Part shown: piece after piece, positions 15,512 through 22,470 of the stretch
Layout: the number at the start of each line of letters is the position of its first letter
Position numbering within the stretch: position 1 is the stretch's first letter
Assembly: GCA_964531805.1 (NCBI GenBank)
Contig: CAZHGE010000032.1
Span: 1-26,293 of the forward strand
Direction: 5' to 3'
Origin: RGIG8767 sp964531805
GTDB lineage: Bacteria; Bacillota; Clostridia; Lachnospirales; Lachnospiraceae
Length of the DNA: 26,293 nt
Made by a program: the position numbers and the translations under genes
Notes under the pieces: generated by a model
What the model saw: the letters and a program-made list of their open reading frames with translations, nothing else
Told to the model about the DNA's origin: nothing
The model's database searches: none

Positions 15512-15830
15512 TATAAAGTATAGGTTGAGATATTTGCCAAGGTTTTATGATGATTTAGAGGAAAAGGCAGTATATATTGCAGAAGAATTAGGGAATCCGC
15601 AAGCGGCTAATGATTTGATTGATGAAGTAGAGCAGGCAATAATGAAGAGATTGCCCGTTGCGGAGTCATTTGAACCATATTTTTCATTAAAAGAAAGAAG
15701 AGACATTTATTATCGTATATATGTTCAAAATTTTGTGGTGTATTATGTTGTAATAGATGATAAGTATGATGGAAAAATAATGGAAGTCCGTCGTTTTTTA
15801 TATAATAGAGAAAATACAAATAAAATATAA
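15504..15830 (+). CDS. Toxin of the RelE/ParE superfamily
   Basis: A 108-residue protein with the superfamily layout: an N-terminal strand (KYRLRYLPRFYDDL), two helices (EKAVYIAEELGNPQAANDLIDEVEQAI), a loop ending in FEPY, then strands RRDIYYRIYVQNFVVYYVV and IMEVRRFLYNRENT. Superfamily members either cleave ribosome-bound mRNA (RelE-like) or poison gyrase (ParE-like); the sequence alone does not decide. The start ATG 15504 has GGAGG at 15494-15498. The last strand retains an Arg pair (VRRF) that is often near the active site in RelE-type toxins. It is probably an intact, functional pair with the antitoxin. Confidence 0.88.
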   Translation: MDDIKYRLRYLPRFYDDLEEKAVYIAEELGNPQAANDLIDEVEQAIMKRLPVAESFEPYFSLKERRDIYYRIYVQNFVVYYVVIDDKYDGKIMEVRRFLYNRENTNKI

Positions 15831-15840
15831 TAATTGCATG

Positions 15841-15890
15841 AAAGACTCCTTTTTTTCATAAGGTATACAAATGAAAAAGAGGAGTTTTTT
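15841..15890 (+). terminator. Hairpin between the toxin gene and spmA that contains the spmA ribosome site
   Basis: ACTCCTTTTTTTC (15845-15857) pairs with GAAAAAGAGGAGT (15873-15885) over 13 bases with one G-U, extendable to 17 base pairs at 15841-15889. The T-run 15885-15890 directly precedes the spmA ATG at 15891. It has the form of an intrinsic terminator for the toxin-antitoxin transcript. The GGAG Shine-Dalgarno of spmA (15881-15884) is in the right arm, so read-through mRNA would hide it. The loop contains CATAAGGTA (15857-15865), which fits the CATANNNTA -10 consensus of sigma-K; no matching -35 is seen. Confidence 0.7.
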
Positions 15891-16520
15891 ATGTTAAATT
15901 ATCTGTGGGCAGGAATGATTACGGTTGGGATTATTTACGGTGTTTTGACAGGGAATATGGAAGCGGTTACAGGTGGTGCACTGGACTCGGCAAAAGAGGC
16001 GATCAGTCTGTGCCTGAATATGTGTGGGATCATGGCGTTGTGGATGGGACTGATGGAGATTGCAACGACCAGTGGCTTGATTGAGGTTTTGACAAAAAAG
16101 ATCAGTCCATTCGTTAGTTTCCTTTTTCCAAGAATCCCCAAAGATCATCCTGCAAGGGAAGCTATTAGTACGAATATCATTGCCAATGTACTAGGACTTG
16201 GATGGGCGGCGACGCCGGCGGGACTTAGAGCAATGGAGGAACTGGCAAAGTTAGAAGAGGAAAGAGGGAATCCGGCGTATCAAAAAGGGAAAAATCGCGA
16301 GCGGGTTGCAAGCAATGAGATGTGCATTTTTCTGATTGTGAATATCTCTTCGCTGCAGTTGATTCCAGTTAATATGATTGCATACCGCAGCCAGTATGGC
16401 AGTGTGATGCCCACAGCGGTGATTGCGCCGGGGCTCGTTGCCACCTTGTCAACAGCGGTGCTCGCGGTGGTATTTTGTAAGTTCATGGATAAAGCAGCCA
16501 GACAGAAACGCTGGCGGTAA
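15891..16520 (+). CDS. spmA: Spore maturation protein A
   Basis: A 209-residue membrane protein with the nucleoside recognition (Gate) domain. In Bacillus, SpmA and SpmB are needed for spore core dehydration and heat resistance, and sigma-E expresses them with dacB. I start it at ATG 15891 (GGAG six bases upstream); a longer reading from 15834 would translate through the hairpin. Family strings: MLNYLWAGMITVGIIYGVLTG, SLCLNMCGIMALWMGLMEIA, GLIEVLTKKISP, FPRIPKDHPAREAISTNIIAN, LGLGWAATPAGLRAM, and SLQLIPVNMIAYRSQYGS. About five hydrophobic segments. Its partner spmB lies next to it but on the opposite strand, 28 bases away stop to stop. Confidence 0.96.
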   Translation: MLNYLWAGMITVGIIYGVLTGNMEAVTGGALDSAKEAISLCLNMCGIMALWMGLMEIATTSGLIEVLTKKISPFVSFLFPRIPKDHPAREAISTNIIANVLGLGWAATPAGLRAMEELAKLEEERGNPAYQKGKNRERVASNEMCIFLIVNISSLQLIPVNMIAYRSQYGSVMPTAVIAPGLVATLSTAVLAVVFCKFMDKAARQKRWR

Positions 16521-16548
16521 GTATTTTGCATCTTTCTAAAAGTCCAGT

Positions 16549-17082
16549 CTAGCCCACTATATAAATGGTCAAAATAAGACTTGCAATCACATCGGCAAAA
16601 ATACAGAGCAATGCACCAGCCAAAGTAAAACGGGTTTTGGTTACTTTAATGGTCAGAAAGTAGATACTCATGGTGTAAAAAACCGTTTCTGAGCAGCTGC
16701 AAAGGATGGAAGCCATCATACCAGTAAAGGAATCAGGGCCATAGGTCTTAAAAATATCCAGTACCAGTCCGGTAGCGGCAGAACCGGAAAACATTTTGAT
16801 AAAGATTAGACTGTAAAGATCGGAGGCAAGGAAATCACCACCCGGGAACTTTTGAACAAGGTTTCCTAAAAAAGTTAAGAAGCCGGAAGAACGTAAAATC
16901 CCGACACCAACCATTAAGGCAATGAGTGTCGGGACTATTTTTACTACTGTAACCAGTCCTTCTTTTGCACCTCTAGTAAAATCATCGTATACATGACTTC
17001 CAGATACCACGCCATATAAAACGATATAAAAGATTAAAAGAGGAATGACAATATTTGAGAAATTTGCAAGAATGTTTGCCAT
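16549..17082 (-). CDS. spmB: Spore maturation protein B
   Basis: A 177-residue membrane protein, partner of SpmA in spore dehydration. Family strings: IVIPLLIFYIVLYGVVSGSHVYDDFTRG, VVKIVPTLIALMVGVGILRSSG, a central GSAATGLVLDIFKTYGPDS, and ILCSCSETVFYTMSIYFLTIKVTKTR. The length matches Bacillus SpmB. TGAGG lies 8 bases before the ATG on the minus strand. It converges on spmA, unlike the usual same-strand spmA-spmB operon, so the two must be transcribed from separate promoters. No clear terminator lies in the 28 bases between them. I could not identify a convincing sigma-E or sigma-G promoter in the 177 bases upstream. Confidence 0.96.
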   Translation of the reverse strand: MANILANFSNIVIPLLIFYIVLYGVVSGSHVYDDFTRGAKEGLVTVVKIVPTLIALMVGVGILRSSGFLTFLGNLVQKFPGGDFLASDLYSLIFIKMFSGSAATGLVLDIFKTYGPDSFTGMMASILCSCSETVFYTMSIYFLTIKVTKTRFTLAGALLCIFADVIASLILTIYIVG

Positions 17083-17259
17083 GTTAAAACCTCAAATGGG
17101 CTTTTTAAAAATTTATGCATGATAGCGTTCTCTTAGAATTTCGATTTGATTTTTAAATATTAGGGAACAAAATCAAAAAGAGACTGGAACGGAATGGTAG
17201 TTATATAGTACAATACCTTCGTATGCGCACAGAAACACAGTAATAGATAGGAATAAGAA

Positions 17260-19251
17260 ATGACGAAGAAAAAGCCATTATCAGAAAAACCGAGAAAAAA
17301 GAAGATAATTAAGAAGAAAAGAAATAGATTGCAGCGTTTTATCAGAGAAAAGAGAAAAGCGCAGGAACAGAAGAAACTGGAAAGAAAAGAAAAAGTACTG
17401 TCCTTGGATAATGAAGATAAGAAGACGGTAAAGAAATGGAAGGTAATTATTCCGATAATCCTGTTAGCCATAACCATAACAGCAGGTATCATTACTTTTG
17501 CTGTTGTAAAATATCAGCAGGGCGTGCGCCGTCAGGAAGCAATGAAGCTGATGCAGGAAGCACGTGAGTCTAGAAAACAGAAGGAAAAGACCCAGCAGGA
17601 AAGATATTTGGCAACAGTCCGGGAGCGTATGAAGGTGACAGATCAGGTACAGGCAGCCTGGGAGGATTTGTGGCTGGAAGAAATTGAATTAACGGCAGAA
17701 AATCAGGATACTTTTGCAACCATTGAAAGCTGTTTGATTTCCAGCGAAGATACTTCTATTGTGGAGATTAAAGGAACTCTTCCAGGTATTCCGAAAAGTG
17801 ACAGTGATGATATTTATATATTCCCGCTGAATACATATGAGACAAGTATTCCGGAAGGCGCAGAACCGGCGGATACTTTCCGTATTGAAAAGACAAAGGC
17901 AACTTTTACCTTTCATGCGAATTTGAATAACCGTCAGGCCAATTCCAGAATGTTTAAGAAGTTTGTAGTGGCGGCAAAGGTGGACGGTAAATATAAAATT
18001 ATTTCCCGCAGCCATTATATTACCAATCCGGAAGCCGTGGCAAAATACAATGTGTATACACCGGCATCTTCTATAAAAGGATTACTGGTGGACCCTAGTC
18101 GATTGAATACAGGTGAGTTAGAGGATCTTGGGGTAAAACAGGCGGCTTATAATATTCCGCTTTCTAAGATTACAGGACAGACAACCAGTGCAAATTACCC
18201 GACTATTCATTATACATATAATGGCAAAACATATGCGATTGATGGACAGTCTGTGGCAGAATTTGATATTGTGTTTGGAAGTCTTTCCAAAAAAGGAATC
18301 CGCACGACGGCGATCATTTTAAATGATATGAACTATGAATATCCGGAATTGGTGCATCCGAAGGCACGGAGTGGCTCCACCGCACCGTACGTGATGTTTA
18401 ATGGTGCAGAAGAATCCGGTGTGGATGCGATGGCAGCCATGGCATCGTTTTTAACTGAACGTTACAGCGGCACTGGCCATGGTACAGTGTCTAACTGGGT
18501 AATTGCCAATGAAATCAATGCCCGGTCACATTGGAATTATATGGAATATACGGATGTTTATAATTACACTAAGGAATATGCACAGGCATTCCGTGTATTT
18601 TATAATGCCATCAAATCCGTAAATGCTTCAGCAGAGATTTATATGCCGCTTGACCAGACATGGAACCGAAATCTGAATGATAAGAATTATGATGCCCGCG
18701 ATGTATTGGATAACTTTAATACCATTTTAAAAGAAAAAGGTAATATTGACTGGCAGTTAGCGTATCATCCTTATCCTGTACCACTTACAAATGCAGCATT
18801 TTGGAACACGGGAGCATATTACAAAAAATTAACAGTGGACAGTGTGGATACTGCTATGATTAATATGAAAAATATTCATGTAGTAACCGACTATCTATGT
18901 CAGGAGTCGTTTTTGACTGATGAAGGAGAGACTCGTCATGTACTGTTGAGCGAGCAGGGATTTACCTCATCTTCTGGTGGGGAAGGAGTACAGGCGGCAG
19001 CTTTCGCTTATGCCTACTATATTTCAGAAGCAAACAGTCATATTAATGGATTTTTATTAAACCGACAGACGGATGCGCCGGAGGAAGTGGCACAGGGACT
19101 TGCCTTTGGTTTAAATTATTCCGGCGGTGGAAGAAAACAGATCTATAATGTATTTAAAAAGATTGATACAACGGAGTCTAAGCAGGCAACGGAATTTGCC
19201 AAAGGGATTCTGGGAATCAGTGATTGGTCATCCGTAATAAGGCAGCATTAA
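17260..19251 (+). CDS. Membrane-anchored DUF5722 protein, glycosidase-like TIM barrel
   Basis: A 663-residue type II membrane protein. Residues 1-59 are a highly basic cytoplasmic tail rich in Lys and Arg; TM about 60-82; residues 88-128 are a charged helix, likely coiled coil; about 136-255 is a beta-rich domain; about 270-660 is a (beta/alpha)8-type domain of the DUF5722 family. Two glutamates sit where retaining glycosidases carry theirs: E418 in VIANEINAR and E565 in LLSEQGF. Y503-P504 in AYHPYP and the W512-type aromatic residues would suit a sugar cleft. The substrate is unknown; a surface or capsule polysaccharide is possible. AGGA precedes the ATG. The nuclease gene follows after 60 bases with no visible terminator. 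Confidence 0.8.
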   Translation: MTKKKPLSEKPRKKKIIKKKRNRLQRFIREKRKAQEQKKLERKEKVLSLDNEDKKTVKKWKVIIPIILLAITITAGIITFAVVKYQQGVRRQEAMKLMQEARESRKQKEKTQQERYLATVRERMKVTDQVQAAWEDLWLEEIELTAENQDTFATIESCLISSEDTSIVEIKGTLPGIPKSDSDDIYIFPLNTYETSIPEGAEPADTFRIEKTKATFTFHANLNNRQANSRMFKKFVVAAKVDGKYKIISRSHYITNPEAVAKYNVYTPASSIKGLLVDPSRLNTGELEDLGVKQAAYNIPLSKITGQTTSANYPTIHYTYNGKTYAIDGQSVAEFDIVFGSLSKKGIRTTAIILNDMNYEYPELVHPKARSGSTAPYVMFNGAEESGVDAMAAMASFLTERYSGTGHGTVSNWVIANEINARSHWNYMEYTDVYNYTKEYAQAFRVFYNAIKSVNASAEIYMPLDQTWNRNLNDKNYDARDVLDNFNTILKEKGNIDWQLAYHPYPVPLTNAAFWNTGAYYKKLTVDSVDTAMINMKNIHVVTDYLCQESFLTDEGETRHVLLSEQGFTSSSGGEGVQAAAFAYAYYISEANSHINGFLLNRQTDAPEEVAQGLAFGLNYSGGGRKQIYNVFKKIDTTESKQATEFAKGILGISDWSSVIRQH

Positions 19252-19311
19252 CTAATTTGTGTGTGGTAGAAAAGGTGGCACTAAAATCGAGAAATGAAAG
19301 GAGAAGCAGAG

Positions 19312-19770
19312 ATGGAAATAACAACATTGCTGATATTAATATGTATTATCGGAATTATTATTGTGGCTATTGTTGGAACATTTCTGCTGACCATGAATTA
19401 CCGCAAAAATTGTGCAGTAAAAGAATTAGATGAAATGGAAGGACATGATTTTGAATATTACTGCGCGGAACTTCTCAGAAAAAGAGGTTTTGTGGATGTG
19501 ACTGTCACAAAAGGAAGCGGTGATTATGGTGTGGATGTGCTGGCGGAAAAGGATGGGGTGACCTATGGCATCCAGTGTAAGGCGTATGCAACGCCGGTCG
19601 GAGTAAAAGCAGTTCAGGAAGCTTATGCAGGAAAAGAATATTATGACCGGATGGTGGGAGCTGTTTTAACGAACCAATATTTTACAAAGCCGGCAGTAGA
19701 AGCTGCAAAGAAATTAAAGATTTTACTTTGGGATAGAGGATATTTAGACAGTATGATAGAGGAGGAATAG
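19312..19770 (+). CDS. Membrane-anchored Mrr-type restriction endonuclease-like protein
   Basis: A 152-residue protein: one N-terminal transmembrane helix (about 4-28, ITTLLILICIIGIIIVAIVG), a short linker, then a PD-(D/E)xK nuclease domain of the Mrr_cat type (about 44-145). Key residues: E48 in GHDFEYYCAELL, G70-D71 and D75 in GSGDYGVDVL, Q88 and K90 in GIQCKAY. ATG 19312 is chosen because AAAGGAG lies 7 bases upstream; the in-frame ATG at 19294 overlaps that site. There is no methyltransferase or specificity gene nearby, so it is not part of a standard restriction-modification set. It may act on modified or incoming DNA at the membrane. Its last codons form a hairpin with the end of the convergent DUF885 gene. 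Confidence 0.85.
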   Translation: MEITTLLILICIIGIIIVAIVGTFLLTMNYRKNCAVKELDEMEGHDFEYYCAELLRKRGFVDVTVTKGSGDYGVDVLAEKDGVTYGIQCKAYATPVGVKAVQEAYAGKEYYDRMVGAVLTNQYFTKPAVEAAKKLKILLWDRGYLDSMIEEE

Positions 19771-19797
19771 CCTGCAGCTATTCCTCCTCTAATTTTT
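19757..19797. terminator. Shared hairpin at the ends of the nuclease and DUF885 genes
   Basis: TAGAGGAGGAATAG (19757-19770) and CTATTCCTCCTCTA (19778-19791) are perfect reverse complements with a 7-base loop. The left arm encodes the final I-E-E-E-stop of the nuclease on the plus strand; the right arm encodes the final L-E-E-E-stop of DUF885 on the minus strand. AATTTTTG follows on the plus strand, giving a good terminator in that direction; the minus direction lacks a clear T-tract. Confidence 0.85.
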
Positions 19798-21598
19798 GCC
19801 TTAGGGTATCAAAATCGGATGGACCGCTTTCTAAAAAGAATTGGTGGAAAGCATAGTCGCTGTAATATTCGCCCATTTGTTCCTTGGCAGATTCTTTTAG
19901 GGAAAGAATCTCCATATAGCCCCAGTAATATTTTGAATAGTTGCAGGGTTCTTCTACAATATATTCGTAGATCTCGCGTGCTGTAGTTTCATCTGTGATT
20001 CCATGGATAGAAAGAAGTTCTTTTGTACGTTCAAAATCCATTCCATAATAATGGATTCCAATATCTAACAGGGACAGCATTGCCAGGGATGCTCGCCGTT
20101 CTTTAGCATAAATGCCGTAAAGCAGTCTGTAATCCTCTTTTCCAGTATTATTCACTAACAAGTTGGCGGCATAATCATAAGAAAGGAATTCCGTATACAA
20201 TGCCCAGCCTTCCACGTAACCGCCGTAGTTTAGAATGCTTCGCAGATATGGATGGTCTTGCTCTTTGCGATAATTTTGATAAAAGGTAGTTTGATACAGA
20301 TGACCGGGATATCCTTCGTGCCCAAGCGTGGTATACAGCTGCAAACCGTCTGGTACGGAAGCCTCATTAATATAAATGGAGTTTTGGGTATTGTCATCCA
20401 GTGGAGGCAATAGGTAGTAGGCTGGTGCTGTAAAAGGTTCTAAAGCAGGACTGACAGTTTTTATATTTGTAGAAATGGAGGAAGAACCTGCAGAGGATGT
20501 AACTGGAAAGTCCCCCGCCATTTGTTTTTCCAAATCTGCAAGCATATCTTCAGAAGTGGTCAGTGGAAAATAGGAAAGATCCTGAGCGCTTAGAGTATTT
20601 TTTTCTTCAAAAATAAGAAGCGCCTCTTTTAGTGACAACATGGTTTTATAATAGTCCTGTGCTAGTATTTTATAGGCTTCTTCCACATTTGTATCAGAAC
20701 CGGTAATAGTTCCGAATAACCATTCGTAATAATTACTTCCATCTGCAAAGTTGGAAAGTCCGTTTTCGTTTTTTCCCATTCCATAAAAAGAGGTAAGAGA
20801 AGAAGCCAGATTTTCATACGCCGGAAGAAAATACGTGGCAAGATATTGTCTGTTCTGGGTGGCATATGCGGTGGCTTCTTTTTTGGTAATGATTTTGTTG
20901 TCTATAGCATCAAGAAGGCGTTCTGAAAAGGTGGTAATGAGAAAATGGTCGTTATTTTGCAGGGATTCTTCTGTGATGAGGGTATTGCATTGTTCGATGA
21001 CTTTATCCAAAGAATAATCTGGCATGCCAAAGCCTTTTGTAAATTTTTCTTTTTCAAATTCGCAGAGTCCGGAGAAATAAGAGGGAGTCAGTTTCAGAAG
21101 TTGTAAGTAATCTTCAATATCTTCTTTGCAGCGGAAGGGGTATTCTGCCATTAAGATGGGAAATTGGACCTGTGTTCCGCCGGAGGGAGAAAACACTTCC
21201 TGTAGATAAAAAAACTGTTGTCCTTCTAATTCTTTAATAAGTGCCTTTTTTAAGAGCGCATGGGTATACGAGTCTGCGGGGGTAAGATTGTCTTCGGAAA
21301 AGGTTTCGAGTTTCTCTAATTGGCTTGTGGTATGTTCGTATCCTGCCAGGGCATTTTCGCGGCTATAGATGGGCAGACATGTTTTTTCATTAATATGAAA
21401 ATCTTCCGGGCGGGCAAGAGTATAGTGGAGGCTCAGGGTGTCGCCCTGCATTTCTTCTATAAAGAGGGAGTCACAGAAACTGCGGAAAGGGCTTTTTCTG
21501 TTTACTATGTAAATGGTTAGGGTGGAAATGGCTAGAATGATGGAGATTGCGGCAAAAAAAATTGCAAGAAGGTGGAGAGTTCTTTTTTTCTTTTTCAA
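19778..21598 (-). CDS. Membrane-anchored DUF885 metallopeptidase-like protein
   Basis: A 606-residue protein of the DUF885 family, which includes zinc-dependent peptidase-like enzymes. The zinc site is HEGYPGH (H427, E428, H433) with a third ligand candidate E463 in GYVEGWALYTE. An N-terminal basic stretch and a hydrophobic helix (about 8-32) anchor it to the outside of the membrane. A Ser-rich insert lies at 366-380. The start is TTG at 21598, with AGGTG 5 bases upstream on the minus strand; the next in-frame Met is M50, inside the domain and past the membrane helix, so TTG is preferred. The natural substrate is unknown; peptides are likely. It faces rpe across a 208-base divergent spacer. 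Confidence 0.88.
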   Translation of the reverse strand: MKKKKRTLHLLAIFFAAISIILAISTLTIYIVNRKSPFRSFCDSLFIEEMQGDTLSLHYTLARPEDFHINEKTCLPIYSRENALAGYEHTTSQLEKLETFSEDNLTPADSYTHALLKKALIKELEGQQFFYLQEVFSPSGGTQVQFPILMAEYPFRCKEDIEDYLQLLKLTPSYFSGLCEFEKEKFTKGFGMPDYSLDKVIEQCNTLITEESLQNNDHFLITTFSERLLDAIDNKIITKKEATAYATQNRQYLATYFLPAYENLASSLTSFYGMGKNENGLSNFADGSNYYEWLFGTITGSDTNVEEAYKILAQDYYKTMLSLKEALLIFEEKNTLSAQDLSYFPLTTSEDMLADLEKQMAGDFPVTSSAGSSSISTNIKTVSPALEPFTAPAYYLLPPLDDNTQNSIYINEASVPDGLQLYTTLGHEGYPGHLYQTTFYQNYRKEQDHPYLRSILNYGGYVEGWALYTEFLSYDYAANLLVNNTGKEDYRLLYGIYAKERRASLAMLSLLDIGIHYYGMDFERTKELLSIHGITDETTAREIYEYIVEEPCNYSKYYWGYMEILSLKESAKEQMGEYYSDYAFHQFFLESGPSDFDTLRQKLEEE

Positions 21599-21660
21599 AG
21601 GATCACCTGTTATGTGCTTTTGTTTAATTTATGCAAAAACAAGATACAACATTCCAAGGG

Positions 21661-21690
21661 TTTACAGTAGAGGTTAAAAAGTGGTATGAT
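21661..21690 (+). promoter_or_regulatory. Promoter of rpe-metG
   Basis: TTTACA (21661-21666) and TATGAT (21685-21690) are each one base from consensus and 18 bases apart. The start would be near 21697, giving a leader of about 110 bases that carries a strong hairpin. Confidence 0.6.
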
Positions 21691-21731
21691 ACTACAATAT
21701 GGGAGTATAGCGTATTTTTTAGGGGATAAAA

Positions 21732-21762
21732 GTGAAAAATCCATATATGAAAGATTTTTCAC
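21732..21762 (+). promoter_or_regulatory. Leader hairpin upstream of rpe
   Basis: GTGAAAAATC (21732-21741) and GATTTTTCAC (21753-21762) are perfect 10-base complements around an 11-base loop. No T-tract follows, so it is not a terminator by itself. It lies inside the predicted rpe leader, 44 bases before the ATG, and could control mRNA stability or translation. I do not recognise a known riboswitch. Confidence 0.5.
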
Positions 21763-21806
21763 AAGCAAAGTAAAAGTGCAGTGGGAGAGAAAGTGAGAAC
21801 AGAAGA

Positions 21807-22460
21807 ATGAACATTTTGGCCCCCTCGATATTATCGGCAGACTGTACCATATTGGGAGAACAGATTGAAAACGTGAAGAAAGGCGGAGCACAGTACTTAC
21901 ACATTGATGTGATGGATGGGATGTTTGTACCATCTATTTCCTTCGGTATGTGTGTGGTGGAATCGCTTCGCAAGATTAAGGACATTGTTTTCGATGTGCA
22001 TCTAATGGTAAAGGAACCGATTCGATATATTGAAGATTTTGCAAAATTTGGTGCGGATATTATTACCGTACACTTAGAAGCCTGTGAGGATATAGAAGCC
22101 ACTCTTTTAAAAATCCGTGAGTGTGGATGTAAGGTTGGCTTATCTATTAAGCCGGGAACACCGACTGCAGAAGTCATGCCCTGGCTTGGGCTTATAGATA
22201 TGGTTTTAATTATGAGTGTGGAACCGGGTTTTGGTGGACAAAAATATATGGAAGAATCTACAGAACGTATCCGTCAGGTTCGGGAGATGATCACAGCTTC
22301 CGGTAAGCAAGTGGATATAGAAGTGGACGGTGGTGTTAATCTTTCCAATGTGGAAATGATTATGGAAGCCGGCGCTAATGTGATTGTTGCCGGTTCGGCT
22401 GTATTTGAAGGTGATGTTTTACAAAATACAAAAGATTTTATGGAAATAATAGCAGGATAG
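21807..22460 (+). CDS. rpe: Ribulose-phosphate 3-epimerase
   Basis: A 217-residue TIM-barrel enzyme interconverting ribulose 5-phosphate and xylulose 5-phosphate in the pentose phosphate pathway. Signatures: LAPSILSADCTILGEQI, HIDVMDGMFVPSISFG (metal-binding His and Asp), FDVHLMV, HLEAC, MSVEPGFGGQKYM (phosphate-binding) and IEVDGGVN (second Asp). The length is standard. The RBS is weak (GTGAG, 8 bases before the ATG). In many Firmicutes rpe follows rsgA and prkC; here it is the first gene of a pair with metG, whose ATG is 10 bases after the rpe stop. Confidence 0.97.
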   Translation: MNILAPSILSADCTILGEQIENVKKGGAQYLHIDVMDGMFVPSISFGMCVVESLRKIKDIVFDVHLMVKEPIRYIEDFAKFGADIITVHLEACEDIEATLLKIRECGCKVGLSIKPGTPTAEVMPWLGLIDMVLIMSVEPGFGGQKYMEESTERIRQVREMITASGKQVDIEVDGGVNLSNVEMIMEAGANVIVAGSAVFEGDVLQNTKDFMEIIAG

Positions 22461-22470
22461 GAGAAAGATG

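Noticed and set aside
15834..15890. A 19-residue N-terminal extension of SpmA
   Set aside because: It would translate the hairpin, lacks a ribosome site, and the family begins with MLNYLWAGM.
21697..21806. T-box leader for metG
   Set aside because: No T-box sequence, no terminator-antiterminator pair, and the leader belongs to rpe first.
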